Shown one piece after another: positions 10,076 to 20,192 of a DNA stretch of 64,000 nt. Within the stretch, counting starts at the first letter, position 1, and each line of letters begins with the position of its first letter. This DNA comes from Arthrobacter sp. FB24 (lineage in GTDB: Bacteria > Actinomycetota > Actinomycetes > Actinomycetales > Micrococcaceae), in assembly GCF_000196235.1 (NCBI RefSeq), contig NC_008541.1, forward strand, positions 2,914,001 through 2,978,000. Direction: 5' to 3'. The translations under genes were made by a program, and so were the position numbers. Below the pieces are notes generated by a model, which was not told the DNA's origin, made no database searches, and worked only from the letters and a program-made list of their open reading frames with translations.

Positions 10076-10086
10076 TGCCAGCGAAA

Positions 10087-11724
10087 CTAGCGCTTCTGCT
10101 TGACGATTTTTTCCTGGTCGACCTGCGCCTCGTCGATGGGAGCGTATTCCTCGTGCCCCGCACCAACCAGGAGGTTGTCGCCCTCGCCGAAGAAGCCCTT
10201 CTTGAAGGCCACGATCGAGGTCTTCAGTGCTTCAGCGGTGTCATCGTCCATGACGTTGGTCTGTGCCAGCGTCGTCAGGATGGAGGACTTGTGCTTCAGG
10301 TGCTCCAGGAACTCGGTCTCGAAGCGGCTGATGTCCTCAACCGGAACGTCGTCCAGGTAGCCGTTGGTACCGGCCCAGATGGACACAACCTGGTTCTCGA
10401 CCGGGAACGGCGAGTACTGGCCCTGCTTGAGCAGTTCCATCAGGCGTGCACCACGGGTCAGCTGCTGGCGCGATGCGGCGTCGAGGTCCGACGCGAACAT
10501 TGCGAACGCCTGCATGTCGCGGTACTGGGCCAATTCCAGCTTCAAAGTACCGGAGACCTTCTTCATCGACTTCACCTGCGCTGCGCCACCCACGCGGGAA
10601 ACGGAGACACCCACGTCGACGGCGGGACGCTGGTTGGCGTTGAAGAGGTCCGACTGCAGGAAGATCTGGCCATCGGTAATGGAGATCACGTTGGTCGGGA
10701 TGTAAGCAGAGACGTCGTTTGCCTTGGTCTCGATGAGCGGCAGGCCGGTCATCGAGCCTGCGCCGAGCTCGTCGGAGAGCTTGGCACAACGCTCCAGCAG
10801 ACGGGAGTGCAAGTAGAAGACGTCACCCGGGTAGGCTTCGCGTCCCGGCGGGCGGCGGAGGAGCAGTGAAACTGCACGGTAGGCCTCAGCCTGCTTGGAG
10901 AGGTCATCAAACACGATGAGGACGTGCTTGCCGCCGTACATCCAGTGCTGGCCGATAGCCGAACCGGCGTAAGGAGCCAGGTACTTGAAGCCTGCGGGGT
11001 CGGACGCCGGGGAAGCCACGATGGTGGTGTATTCCAGTGCGCCGTTGTCCTCGAGCGTCTGGCGAACAGCCGCGATGGTGGACGCCTTCTGGCCGATGGC
11101 CACGTAGATGCAGCGCACCTGCTTGGTGACGTCTCCGGAAGCCCAGTTGGCCTTCTGGTTGATGATGGTGTCGATAGCGATTGCCGACTTGCCGGTCTGG
11201 CGGTCGCCAATGATCAGCTGACGCTGGCCGCGGCCGATCGGGATCATGGCGTCGATAGCCTTCAGACCGGTCTGCATCGGTTCGTGAACCGACTTGCGCT
11301 GGGTCACGCCGGGCGCCTGGAGTTCCAGTGCACGGGTGGTCTCAGCCTTGATTTCGCCGAGGTCGTCGATCGGCTGGCCCAGCGGGTCAACCACGCGGCC
11401 GAGGAAGGCGTCGCCAACCGGCACGGACAGAACCTGACCCGTGCGGTGGACTTCCTGGCCTTCTTCGATTCCGGTGAAGTCACCGAGGACGATGACACCG
11501 ATTTCGCGGACGTCGAGGTTCTGGGCCAGGCCCAGCGTGCCGTCTTCGAAACGAAGCAACTCGTTCGCCATGACCGAGGGAAGGCCCTCAACACGGGCGA
11601 TGCCGTCACCTGCGGTGGTCACACGGCCGACCTCTACGCGCTCTGCGTTTCCGGGTTCGTAGGACGCCGCGAACTCGTTCAACGCAATACGGACGTCGTC
11701 GGCGTTGATGGTCAATTCGGCCAT
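10087..11724 (-). CDS. atpA: ATP synthase alpha subunit
   Basis: A 545-residue F1 alpha subunit with the non-catalytic P-loop GDRQTGKS near residue 170, the signature [15 protein letters not shown], and the alpha/beta signature [14 protein letters not shown]. It starts at [12 protein letters not shown] (ATG 11724); 14 further residues are open upstream but do not match the family. The C-terminus has the extended acidic-basic tail common in actinobacterial AtpA. It lies 82 bases after atpH. Confidence 0.98.
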   Translation of the reverse strand: MAELTINADDVRIALNEFAASYEPGNAERVEVGRVTTAGDGIARVEGLPSVMANELLRFEDGTLGLAQNLDVREIGVIVLGDFTGIEEGQEVHRTGQVLSVPVGDAFLGRVVDPLGQPIDDLGEIKAETTRALELQAPGVTQRKSVHEPMQTGLKAIDAMIPIGRGQRQLIIGDRQTGKSAIAIDTIINQKANWASGDVTKQVRCIYVAIGQKASTIAAVRQTLEDNGALEYTTIVASPASDPAGFKYLAPYAGSAIGQHWMYGGKHVLIVFDDLSKQAEAYRAVSLLLRRPPGREAYPGDVFYLHSRLLERCAKLSDELGAGSMTGLPLIETKANDVSAYIPTNVISITDGQIFLQSDLFNANQRPAVDVGVSVSRVGGAAQVKSMKKVSGTLKLELAQYRDMQAFAMFASDLDAASRQQLTRGARLMELLKQGQYSPFPVENQVVSIWAGTNGYLDDVPVEDISRFETEFLEHLKHKSSILTTLAQTNVMDDDTAEALKTSIVAFKKGFFGEGDNLLVGAGHEEYAPIDEAQVDQEKIVKQKR

Positions 11725-11806
11725 CTGCAGTCCCTGCTCTCCTGTTTTCGTGATCATCGTTGTCACGATGACCGGGGTTTCTATCAGTTAAGTTGTGCTT
11801 GTCCGG

Positions 11807-12633
11807 TTAGCCGGCAAGCTGACGCTGGAGCTGGCCCAGGCGGGTGAGCAGCGAAGCGTCTACCACTTCATCACCAACCTGGATCCGGATGCCACCGATC
11901 AGTGCCGGGTCAACGTTCATGTTGATCTTGAGCTCGCGCCCGTACAGGGCGTTCAGCCCTGCCTGCAGCCGGCCGGTCTGCGACTCCGTCAGCGGACGGG
12001 TGACGCTGACCGTTGCGATCCAGCGCTGCTGGCGCTTGGCTGCAAGTTCTGCGAACCGACGCACAAGGTTGGTCGCCTTGAGGCCACGGGGATGCGAAAC
12101 TGCCTGTCCGATAAGGACTTTCGCTTCCTCGCTTGCATTGGGAACGAGCTTTTCGGCGAGGGCAATCTTGGCAGCCGGGCTCGCCTGCGGCTCGGACAGA
12201 GCACGCTGTACCTCGTGGCTGGAATCAACGGCGTGGTTGAAGGCGAACAGATCGTTCTCCAGCGCTTCCAGTCCGGTGATTCCTGAGGCAGAGACGGCCG
12301 ACTTGTTCTCAGCAACGGCTATTACCACCGAAGCGGCAAGAGTCTCGAGTGCATCGCCGATATCCCGAGCCGACGCCCAGCGTGAACCGGCCAGTCCGCT
12401 CGCAATTTCCGCAGCATCGGTGGAGACTTTTCCACCGAAGAGCTGCTTGACCAGTGCCGACTTTTCGTCGCCGCTGCGGGACGGGTCAGTCAGGGCACGG
12501 CGCAAGCCAGCCGAGCTGTCCACTGTTCCCAGGATTCCGAAGAGTTCCTTTGCCAACTGCAGCGAAGCGAAGGGAAGCTTGGCTTCCAACGCAACCAGCG
12601 CCGCGGTCAGCGATTCGCTCGATACACCTGCCA

Positions 12634-12634
<1 letters not shown>
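11807..12634 (-). CDS. atpH: ATP synthase delta subunit
   Basis: A 275-residue AtpH, longer than the about 180 residues of E. coli delta but normal for Micrococcaceae. The conserved C-terminal part (TVSVTRPLTESQ, LKINMNVDPALIGGIRIQVGDEVVD) holds the peripheral stalk to the top of F1. The N-terminal half is Ala-rich and helical. In mycobacteria AtpH is fused to a b-type subunit; here it is a stand-alone delta. Its ATG overlaps the atpF stop by one base (TAATG), indicating coupled translation. Confidence 0.96.
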
Positions 12635-13185
<551 letters not shown>

Positions 13186-13234
13186 TCACCCGTCCTTATC
13201 TACTCGGTTCTGGATGTTCGCTAGGTTCTAACGA

Positions 13235-13453
13235 TTAGGAGAGAACGAAAGCGAAGACCAGGCCGAGGATGGCGAGTGCTTCAGTCAGCGCGAGGCCGAG
13301 GAATGCGATCGGCTGCAGGACGCGCTGGGCTTCCGGCTGACGTGCCACACCATTGATGTAAGCCGCGAACACGAGACCCACACCGATACCACCGCCGATA
13401 GCGGAGAGGCCGTAGCCGATGAGGTTGAGGGAGCCGTTGATGGAGCCTTCCAT
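13235..13453 (-). CDS. atpE: ATP synthase c subunit
   Basis: A 72-residue proteolipid with two membrane helices joined by the ARQPE loop (residues 38-41). The ion-binding carboxylate is Glu58 in [12 protein letters not shown]. The surroundings are those of an H+-translocating ring rather than a Na+ ring. ATG at 13453 ([11 protein letters not shown]) is used because the family starts there and an AGGAAG-type ribosome site precedes it. Confidence 0.97.
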   Translation of the reverse strand: MEGSINGSLNLIGYGLSAIGGGIGVGLVFAAYINGVARQPEAQRVLQPIAFLGLALTEALAILGLVFAFVLS

Positions 13454-13533
13454 TTTTCTTCCTTTCAAGATGCCACCCGTGTGGCAGGTTGTTTGGGTTG
13501 CTTCATCCCCGCGAAGGGGAAGTATGTGGGTGC

Positions 13534-14334
13534 CTAGTGGCTGTCCGCGTGCAGAGCGCCTTCAATGTAGATGGCAGTCAGCAGCGTGAAAACGTAAGCC
13601 TGCAGCGCCATGATCAGCGCTTCCAGCATGTACATGGCGATAGCGCCGACGAGCACCAGTACGGAGGTGCCCTTGAGGAGGATGTTCTCCTGCATGACGA
13701 GGTACTCGATGCCGGAACCGGCAATCATCACGATCAGGTGACCGGCCAGCATGGTGGCGAACAGACGGAGGCTGTGCGTGACCGGGCGGACCAGGAAGTT
13801 GGAGATGATCTCGATCGGGATAACGATCGGGAGAATGTAGACCGGCACGCCCGTGGGTACGGTGGCCAGCTTGAAGTACTTGATCCCGTTCTTCTTCACG
13901 CCGATGGCGATCCAGGTCAGGTAGACAATGGCAGCCAGCACGTAGGCGCCGCCTACGTGCGAGAAGCTCGGAAGCTGGATCAGCGGGATGGCGCCGTAGA
14001 TGTTGTTCACCAGGATGAAGAAGAAGAGGCTGAACAACAGCGGGACGTACTTCATGAAGTCCTTGCCGCCAATGATGTCCTTGGCGATGCTGTTGCGGAC
14101 GAAGCCGTACGCGGCCTCACCTGCGAACTGCAGTTTGCCGGGAACAAGCTGCTGCTTCCGCGCAGCTAGCAGAAAGAATGTAGCGATAATGACGACCGAC
14201 AGGATTACCAGCAGCATCTGCTTGGAGAATCCGTCTGCCGCACCCCACGGCAGGATTGCCGGCAGGTGCATTTCTTCAATTCCAGGAGGATTGAACTCTC
14301 CTGAATCTTGGGCCGGGAGCGCAAGCGCGATCAA
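13534..14334 (-). CDS. atpB: ATP synthase a subunit
   Basis: A 266-residue multi-pass membrane subunit that forms the proton half-channels against the c-ring. The key segment is [13 protein letters not shown] near residue 190, with the essential Arg, and a late [15 protein letters not shown] helix. The start is a TTG at 14334 with a strong AGAGGAA ribosome site six bases upstream; no ATG at a better position exists. It is the first canonical subunit gene of the operon, 91 bases after the AtpZ/AtpI-like gene. Confidence 0.96.
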   Translation of the reverse strand: MIALALPAQDSGEFNPPGIEEMHLPAILPWGAADGFSKQMLLVILSVVIIATFFLLAARKQQLVPGKLQFAGEAAYGFVRNSIAKDIIGGKDFMKYVPLLFSLFFFILVNNIYGAIPLIQLPSFSHVGGAYVLAAIVYLTWIAIGVKKNGIKYFKLATVPTGVPVYILPIVIPIEIISNFLVRPVTHSLRLFATMLAGHLIVMIAGSGIEYLVMQENILLKGTSVLVLVGAIAMYMLEALIMALQAYVFTLLTAIYIEGALHADSH

Positions 14335-14425
14335 CGCGTTTCCTCTCTGCAGTGTCCATCATTGGGCGTTGGTGAGGGTCCGGCGATCATCGTGTCCGCC
14401 CTTCCCCTTGTGAAATTGTTAGGCA

Positions 14426-14758
14426 TTACTGTTCCTCGTCCTTGGACGGGCCGCTGGCTGCACTGTCTTCACCAGTTGACGTTCTGTTACTGGTGAGGCC
14501 GTGCATATGAGAAAGATAGAACCCTCCCGCAGCTCCAAGCAGAGCGCCTGCGAGCACAATCCAGCGGGTTCCCCACAGATAATCCAGACCCCACCCTATC
14601 AAACTCCAGACGATGATTCCGCCAATTATGTAGCTGAAGACGGCGATGCCGGCGTTGTATCCGCCGTCCCCGCCATCGGAAGATACGCCTGCTGAACCTT
14701 GGGTGGATTTGGGGATTTCCCGCATGTTTTTTCGCTTCGAATTACGGCTGTTCATCAT
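14426..14758 (-). CDS. AtpZ/AtpI-like small membrane protein
   Basis: About 110 residues with two membrane helices (GIAVFSYIIGGIIVWSLIGW and WIVLAGALLGAAGGFYLSHM), basic residues before and an acidic tail after. That topology, plus the position just upstream of atpB, fits the AtpZ/AtpI family, which helps c-ring assembly or Mg2+ uptake in other bacteria. The start is uncertain: ATG 14758 overlaps the previous gene by 17 bases, while ATG 14725 (MREIPKST) leaves a gap. Neither has a convincing Shine-Dalgarno. Confidence 0.75.
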   Translation of the reverse strand: MMNSRNSKRKNMREIPKSTQGSAGVSSDGGDGGYNAGIAVFSYIIGGIIVWSLIGWGLDYLWGTRWIVLAGALLGAAGGFYLSHMHGLTSNRTSTGEDSAASGPSKDEEQ

Positions 14759-15233
14759 TGCCGTCTTTCACGGGTTGGGGGTCGTTATAAATGCGGAGGC
14801 GGGCCTTGCTGAATCCGTAGATCTCTGCTGCCTGCCAAAATACGACGGCGGTAACGGCGCCGATCAGGAACCAGCGGCCATGAAGCCAGGCGGGAGCGCC
14901 GATAACTAAGAGCACGACGGCAAAACCCACTACTTTGACGAAGTAGGTGACTACGAAGACCCCGATGGCACCCGATGGATTGTTCCGCCCGACAAAATGG
15001 CCAACCAGGAGGCTGATTCCGAAGAAGGCCATCACCAGGAGTCCGCCGAAAGTGCTGGACAGCACTCCCCCGGAGCCGTTGAGCATGGCGGCCGGTATTC
15101 CGGCGAGCACAAGGCCGGCAAGCGCCGCGCCTGCGCTCAGCTTCAAAAGTCCCAGCCACAATGACTTTGTGGGACCGGAGACACCAACGGGTCCGTTGCC
15201 GGATCTGTGTCCGGGTTCGGCGTTGGAGGTCAT
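14742..15233 (-). CDS. ATP synthase I-like integral membrane protein
   Basis: A 163-residue protein with four predicted helices (LWLGLLKLSAGAALAGLVLAG, GLLVMAFFGISLLVGHFVG, VFVVTYFVKVVGFAVVLLVI, FLIGAVTAVVFWQAAEIYGF) and a polar Asn/Pro-rich N-terminus. It matches the general AtpI layout and is the first gene of the ATP synthase transcript. Specific function is not established for this actinobacterial group; assembly or ion supply to the synthase is the usual suggestion. Confidence 0.7.
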   Translation of the reverse strand: MTSNAEPGHRSGNGPVGVSGPTKSLWLGLLKLSAGAALAGLVLAGIPAAMLNGSGGVLSSTFGGLLVMAFFGISLLVGHFVGRNNPSGAIGVFVVTYFVKVVGFAVVLLVIGAPAWLHGRWFLIGAVTAVVFWQAAEIYGFSKARLRIYNDPQPVKDGNDEQP

Positions 15234-15296
15234 AAGATCCCAATCGTCGTGTACTGCGGGCTGGCAAGGGAGCGTGCGGCGAAGAGCTGCACTGAA

Positions 15297-15326
15297 ATTC
15301 TACATGAGATAGAAATTATTCGGAAA
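15297..15326 (-). promoter_or_regulatory. candidate promoter of the ATP synthase operon
   Basis: On the minus strand a TAGAAT hexamer (15302-15297) matches an actinobacterial -10 box. It is preceded by an AT-rich spacer and a poor -35 (TTCCGA, 17-base spacer). It lies 64 bases before the first ATG of the operon, in the 107-base gap after the wecA-like gene, which ends before it. Confidence 0.45.
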
Positions 15327-15340
15327 AGGGTGTCCAAAGG

Positions 15341-16501
15341 TCACTCCTGCCCGGCCGCTTCAGCTTCGGCCTCTGCCTCCGCTTCCGACCTCGGCCCCGC
15401 TCCGGGCGCCTTGTCGCGAAGGTAAGGCCACGCGGTGACCACAGCCATGATGGCGGCCGCAGCGATGTCCACGGCCAGTACCGTCTGCCACGGGAAAATC
15501 GCGAAAGCCAGACCACCGAATGCCAGGACGCAGGTCCACGCGTACATCAGGAGGACGGAGGCCCGGTGGGAATAGCCGATGTCCATGAGTTTGTGGTGCA
15601 GGTGTCCGCGGTCGGCTGACCAGGGCGAGCGGCCCAGCGCAGTCCGCCGTACGACAGCCAGGCAAAGATCCAGCAGCGGCAGGAACAACACGGCGAAGGG
15701 CAGCAGGATGGGAATGATCGTGGGGATACCGTTGGCACGGTCATAAAGGCCGGACGTGATCTGCCCGGTCGACACGATGCCCGCGGAGGCCAGCAGGAGA
15801 CCGATCAGCATGGCGCCGGAGTCGCCCATGAAGATCTTCGAGGGAAACCAGTTGTGGGGCAGGAATCCCACGCAGCTGCCCACCACAACCGCAGTCAGGA
15901 GCGTCGCAAGGTCCGAATAGTCCAGGAGCACGGCCGACCGGTGCACCCAGTATGCGGTCAGGAAGAAGGCTGCACCGCCGATGATAGCTACCCCTGCGGC
16001 CAGCCCGTCCAGTCCGTCGATGAAGTTGAAGGCGTTCATGGTGGTCACGATCAGCCCGGCAGTGAGGACAATGCGGACCATCTCGTTCTCGAGGATGATG
16101 GGCTCGGGAACAAAGGGGACGATGGTCATCCTTACGCCCCAGATGGCCACCACAATGGCTGCGGCACTTTGGCCGATCAGCTTCACCCACCACCGCAGGT
16201 CGAGCAGGTCGTCGGCGAGGCCCACAATGACGATCAGCGTGGCGCCGGCGAGGACCCCCCACGGTGAGGCGTTGCCGCGGAAGATGTCCTTGACGAAGAA
16301 TGACTGGCTCGCCACGACCAGCGCCACCAGGAACCCTGCGTAAATACCCAGGCCTCCCAGCCTGGAGACCTTGTGGGAGTGGGTGTCGCGGCTGCGGATC
16401 GGCGAGAAGAGTTCGAGCCTGTTGCCGATGAACCGTGCGCCCCAGGTCGCGGCGAACGAGACGCCTGCTGCCGTCAGCATCATGAGCAGGTACATGATCA
16501 T
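15341..16501 (-). CDS. wecA: undecaprenyl-phosphate GlcNAc-1-phosphate transferase (WecA/TagO type)
   Basis: A 386-residue polytopic member of the MraY/WecA superfamily. Catalytic motifs visible are HKVSRLGGLGIY near residue 43, LADDLLDLRWW near 95 (the DD pair), NAFNFIDGLDGLAAG near 157 and the His-rich DRGHLHHKLMDIGYSH near 295. It moves a sugar-1-phosphate from a UDP-sugar to undecaprenyl phosphate, the first step of a secondary cell-wall polymer. The position just upstream of the ATP synthase genes is the same as that of wecA in Mycobacterium. The C-terminus ends in alternating Ala-Glu residues encoded by a hexanucleotide-like repeat at about 15357-15390. Confidence 0.88.
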   Translation of the reverse strand: MIMYLLMMLTAAGVSFAATWGARFIGNRLELFSPIRSRDTHSHKVSRLGGLGIYAGFLVALVVASQSFFVKDIFRGNASPWGVLAGATLIVIVGLADDLLDLRWWVKLIGQSAAAIVVAIWGVRMTIVPFVPEPIILENEMVRIVLTAGLIVTTMNAFNFIDGLDGLAAGVAIIGGAAFFLTAYWVHRSAVLLDYSDLATLLTAVVVGSCVGFLPHNWFPSKIFMGDSGAMLIGLLLASAGIVSTGQITSGLYDRANGIPTIIPILLPFAVLFLPLLDLCLAVVRRTALGRSPWSADRGHLHHKLMDIGYSHRASVLLMYAWTCVLAFGGLAFAIFPWQTVLAVDIAAAAIMAVVTAWPYLRDKAPGAGPRSEAEAEAEAEAAGQE

Positions 16502-16797
16502 GGGGAAACCACCTTCCCCGCACCGTCAGCGGAACCAACCCCTGGCAGCGTGCATCCCTGCGGCCCGGTCAGTGCAGGGTGGCAGGGATAGCTAGGGTGC
16601 GATTGCTGTGGAACTGACTTTCGATAAATGAAACTTCTCCGTCGCCGTGCGCGCGGCAGGCAGTGCGTAGTGCCTGACAGGGCTGTATTACAGTGGACTC
16701 TAGTCAAGATACTAATGCCAACGGCTAGCTGGCTTCGCGTCACACGGCCCAATGCCGGCGGGAAAACCACCGGCAGCCGTGTTGAAAGGAACCAGCA

Positions 16798-17694
16798 ATG
16801 TCCCTGTCGGTTGCAGTTGCCGCCGTGACGTTCGATCGTCCCCATGAGCTCGCCGTTCTGCTGGATGCGATCAACAGGCAGACCGCTCCGGTCCGCTCGA
16901 TTTGCCTGGTGGACAGCGGCACCGTGCCCGCAAAAGACGTGGCTTCCCGGCACTCCAACGTGGACTATGTCCGGTCAGAAGCGAACCTTGGCGGCGCAGG
17001 CGGCTTCTCCCTGGCCATCCTCAAGGCGGTTGCCAGCGGCGCTGACTGGATCTGGATGATGGACGACGACGCCGAGCCCGGCGACCCGGAGTGCCTAGCC
17101 ACGCTGCTCCGCGAGGCCGAGGCACGCGGCCTGGACGCCGTGGTTCCGCTGGTTGCCGCGCCCGGCCACCCGGACCGGCTGTCTTTTTTCTTCCGCCTCG
17201 ACGGCAAAGTCACCCACGACCGCGCGGACGTGGAAAAACTCGGTTTCCTGCCCGATGACGGCCACTTCTTCAATGGCGCGCTGATCCGCTCGGACGTCTT
17301 CTTCAAAGTGGGTCTGCCCGACATGCGGCTCTTCATCCGCGGCGACGAGGTGGACTTCACCATCAGGCTCCGGAAAGCCGGCATCCGCTTCGGCACGGTG
17401 ACCACCACGGCCATCACGCACCCCCACGCTTTTGCAGAGACTCAACACGTTTTCGGCGCCCGGTGGCACGTCATTGTTCCTGAGACCGCGTTCAAGCGCT
17501 ATTACTACTACCGGAACCGCGGATACCTTATCCGCCGCCATTTCCGGGTGAAGTCGCTCGTGGCTGACGTGGGCGGCTACCTCGGCTACTTCCTGCGTCG
17601 CGGCGACTTCCGCGGGCTGGCTGACTGGTTTCGGGCGTTTTCCACCGGCCTCCGGGGCAAGGGCTTCGGGCCCCTGAAGGACCAGAAGTACTAG
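16798..17694 (+). CDS. family 2 glycosyltransferase, galactofuranosyl/rhamnosyl type
   Basis: A 298-residue GT-A enzyme. Visible features are the start SVAVAAVTFDRP, the nucleotide-binding ANLGGAGGFSLA, the WIWMMDDDAEP metal-binding DDD motif near residue 86, FFNGALIRSDVF, and the acidic base region FIRGDEVDFTIRL. This arrangement resembles GlfT-like galactofuranosyltransferases and rhamnosyltransferases of actinobacterial cell-wall glycans. It is transcribed alone, divergent from wecA across about 300 bases that must hold both promoters but contain no clear boxes. It is convergent with wecG (18 bases between stops). The products of wecA, this enzyme and WecG could act on the same glycan; that is inference. 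Confidence 0.88.
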   Translation: MSLSVAVAAVTFDRPHELAVLLDAINRQTAPVRSICLVDSGTVPAKDVASRHSNVDYVRSEANLGGAGGFSLAILKAVASGADWIWMMDDDAEPGDPECLATLLREAEARGLDAVVPLVAAPGHPDRLSFFFRLDGKVTHDRADVEKLGFLPDDGHFFNGALIRSDVFFKVGLPDMRLFIRGDEVDFTIRLRKAGIRFGTVTTTAITHPHAFAETQHVFGARWHVIVPETAFKRYYYYRNRGYLIRRHFRVKSLVADVGGYLGYFLRRGDFRGLADWFRAFSTGLRGKGFGPLKDQKY

Positions 17695-17712
17695 GCCGCC
17701 CGGCGGCGGCTG

Positions 17713-18471
17713 CTAGCGGTTTGACGTGAGGCGTCGCCGGACCAGAAGCGCGAGGAGCACCCACGGCTCGCCGAACACGCGATAGGCAACCCTGCGCGGA
17801 TGCAGCATGAGCCGCCAGGCCCATTCCAGGCCCAGGCGGCCCAGCCATCGCGGAGCCAGCTTCTGGATTCCGGCAATCTGTTCGATCGCACCGCCCACCG
17901 CGCAATACACGGCAGGGGGAAGAACGGAAAGCCTGCGGCGGAGGACCATCTCCTGGAGCGGCATGCCCAGTCCGAGGAGCACCATCTGGGGACGCAGCTC
18001 CTGCAGCCAGGCTACAGCTTCGCCCTCAAGGGCACTGTTCCAGCCTTCGCCTGGCATGCCGGCCACCTTGGCGTTGGGGACAATTCCGGCCAGGCGTGCC
18101 ACAGCCCTCGCATTGGCTTCCGCTCCGGCTCCGATCACGGCAATTCGTTCAAGCCCTTCGACGCTGCCGAGGGCAGGGATCCAGTCGGTGGAGCCCAGCC
18201 GGTAGTCCATGACCGGCCCATCGGCCTCTCCCGATCTCCCCCAGAGCCACAGGACGGGGGCGCCATCGAGCAGCACGACGTCGCTGTCTTCGTAGAGGGC
18301 GCGGAATTCCGGGTCCGAATGAAAAAGCGTCACGCTGTGCAGGTTGTGGCCCACCACTGTGCGGGTGCTGCCTTCGGCAACAAAGCGGTTGAGCGTGGCC
18401 GTCATCCCGGAAACGGTCAGCGGCGTGGCGTCGACGCCGAGGACGGGTATGTGCTGCCGGGTGAGGATCAT
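17713..18471 (-). CDS. WecG/TagA/CpsF family glycosyltransferase
   Basis: A 252-residue GT26 enzyme. Family landmarks are VGHNLHSVTLFHSDPEFRAL near residue 40, DGAPVLWLWG near 69, IAVIGAGAEANARAVARL near 110, and the LGMPLQEMVL and AVGGAIEQIAG segments toward the end. Members add ManNAc or a similar sugar to the undecaprenyl-linked GlcNAc made by WecA/TagO. The gene overlaps tsaC by 4 bases (ATGA), so it is the end of the prfA-prmC-tsaC run. The basic C-terminal tail suggests membrane association. Confidence 0.9.
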   Translation of the reverse strand: MILTRQHIPVLGVDATPLTVSGMTATLNRFVAEGSTRTVVGHNLHSVTLFHSDPEFRALYEDSDVVLLDGAPVLWLWGRSGEADGPVMDYRLGSTDWIPALGSVEGLERIAVIGAGAEANARAVARLAGIVPNAKVAGMPGEGWNSALEGEAVAWLQELRPQMVLLGLGMPLQEMVLRRRLSVLPPAVYCAVGGAIEQIAGIQKLAPRWLGRLGLEWAWRLMLHPRRVAYRVFGEPWVLLALLVRRRLTSNR

Positions 18472-19205
18472 TCGGCGCCGTGCTCTGTCACGGGTTCGTT
18501 GTCAACGGCCGGCTCAGTCGCAGGGACGTCGGCCGCATTGCCGTCGATGTCCAGGAGACCCGGAACGACCTCGCGAAGCCGTTCGACGCTGATGGCACCC
18601 TGGCGGACCACCCTGAGCGGCAGTGCTGTGGCGTCAACGATGGTGGACGGCAGGGCGTCAGCGTCCGCGTCGCCGTCCGGGCGCAATCCCCCTTCGAGGT
18701 AAACCTCGACGGATTCAGCGAGCTGGGTCATGGCTTCGGCGGCGGTGCGGGCAGCAGGCTGGCCGGTGCGGTTTGCGGAGGACACCGCCAACGGTCCGGT
18801 GAGAGTCAGCAGGTCCTGCGCGACGTCGTCGGCAGGCATCCGCAACGCAACAGTTCCCTTGGTCTCGCCCAGGTCCCAGTCCAGCGACGGCTGTGCGTGG
18901 AAAATCATGGTGAGGCCTCCCGGCCAGAACGCCTCAGCAAGCTTGCGGGCCTCTGCAGGGACGTCCGTTGCCAGTCCGTCCAGGGCGTTGAGACGCGGAA
19001 TCAGAACGGGCGGCGGCATCTTCCGGCTGCGGCCCTTGGATGCGAGCAACAAGGTGACAGCCTGTGGCGAGAACGCGTCAGCACCGATTCCATAAACCGT
19101 GTCCGTCGGGAACACGACGCATTTGTGTTGGCGGATGGCCCGCTGGGCATTCTCCAGCCCTTCAGCCCGCTGGTCAGCTGCCGTGCAGTCATAGGTTGTG
19201 GTCAC
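18468..19205 (-). CDS. tsaC: L-threonylcarbamoyladenylate synthase (Sua5/YrdC/TsaC)
   Basis: A 245-residue protein with the YrdC fold: CVVFPTDTVYGIGADAFSP near residue 30, SKGRSRKMPPPVLIP (the KxR...K substrate motif) and LRMPADD, followed by SSANRTGQPAARTA. It makes threonylcarbamoyl-AMP from Thr, bicarbonate and ATP for the t6A37 modification of ANN-reading tRNAs. The C-terminal 45 residues are acidic and lack the Sua5 extension domain, so TsaC is the better name. It is 72 bases downstream of prmC. Confidence 0.93.
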   Translation of the reverse strand: MTTTYDCTAADQRAEGLENAQRAIRQHKCVVFPTDTVYGIGADAFSPQAVTLLLASKGRSRKMPPPVLIPRLNALDGLATDVPAEARKLAEAFWPGGLTMIFHAQPSLDWDLGETKGTVALRMPADDVAQDLLTLTGPLAVSSANRTGQPAARTAAEAMTQLAESVEVYLEGGLRPDGDADADALPSTIVDATALPLRVVRQGAISVERLREVVPGLLDIDGNAADVPATEPAVDNEPVTEHGAE

Positions 19206-19277
19206 TGGCCTATTCTTTCATCACTTCATGCACGGACCCGCATCCACCGATCCGTGCCGCTTACTGGGCTTTGCCGT

Positions 19278-20177
19278 TTACCGGGCTGTTCCGTTACCCG
19301 GTCCTGCAAGGACGGCACTGGTGGCGCGTTCCCTGCCGTTCAGGTCCAGGTGCGTCGTCACGTCGGACCAGAGGCCGGACTTCTTCATCATGGCGGCGAT
19401 CCACGTCGCCTGGACTTCGGCGTGTTCCATCACGAAGTAGCCGCCGGGAACCAGCAGCCGGGCGGCAGACGCTGCCGCCGCCGTCGGGAGCTCCATTCCG
19501 TCCGCTCCCCCGCCGTACAGGGCTTCTGGCGGATCGTGCAGCGCCACTTCGGGTTCGTTGGGGATTGCTTCCGCGGGAATGTAGGGCGGATTGGAGACGA
19601 CGACGTCGAACGTTCCGTTGTGTTCCGGAAGCGCGTCGCGCAGGTCCCCCCGGAGGAGGGTGACACCGAGCGGGCGCAGGTTCCGTTCGGCCCAGGCGTG
19701 CGCAAACTCGCTGAACTCCACGGCGTAGACTTCCGCGCCGGGGACTTCGAGTGCGATGGACCCTGCAATGGCACCGGATCCGGTGCCCAGGTCCACCACC
19801 TTGGGGCGGGCACGGCCCTGCAGCCGGTCCCTGTCGCCAAGCCAGTCTATGACCAGCTGCACCACGGATTCGGTTTCCGGCCGGGGAATGAAGACCCCCG
19901 GCCCCACGGCAAGCTGCAGGTAGCGGAAATGCGCCACACCGGTGATGTGCTGCAACGGCACCCGGCGCGCGCGCTCGGCCACCAGTTCGGCGTAACCCTC
20001 GGGAGCCGGGGAATCGACCAGGAGCATGGCTCTCAGCCTGCCCAGTCCGACGCCCAGGAGGTGGTCGGCCAGGAGCTCCGCGTCCACACGAGGGCTGGGG
20101 ACACCGGCCTCGGCCAGGAGCGCGGTTGCCTGGCCGACAGCCTCCGCCAGGCTCAGTCCTGTTCCATGTGTCATCAA
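19278..20177 (-). CDS. prmC: peptide chain release factor N5-glutamine methyltransferase
   Basis: A 299-residue class I methyltransferase. The SAM-binding motif is VVDLGTGSGAIAGSIA near residue 110 and the substrate-Gln motif is VSNPPYIP near 185. It methylates the Gln of the GGQ motif of release factors, which raises their activity. It lies 15 bases after prfA, the usual pairing of enzyme and substrate. The alternative start is the second Met, 3 bases downstream. Confidence 0.96.
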   Translation of the reverse strand: MMTHGTGLSLAEAVGQATALLAEAGVPSPRVDAELLADHLLGVGLGRLRAMLLVDSPAPEGYAELVAERARRVPLQHITGVAHFRYLQLAVGPGVFIPRPETESVVQLVIDWLGDRDRLQGRARPKVVDLGTGSGAIAGSIALEVPGAEVYAVEFSEFAHAWAERNLRPLGVTLLRGDLRDALPEHNGTFDVVVSNPPYIPAEAIPNEPEVALHDPPEALYGGGADGMELPTAAAASAARLLVPGGYFVMEHAEVQATWIAAMMKKSGLWSDVTTHLDLNGRERATSAVLAGPGNGTAR

Positions 20178-20192
20178 ACGACCGGCCGGGGG

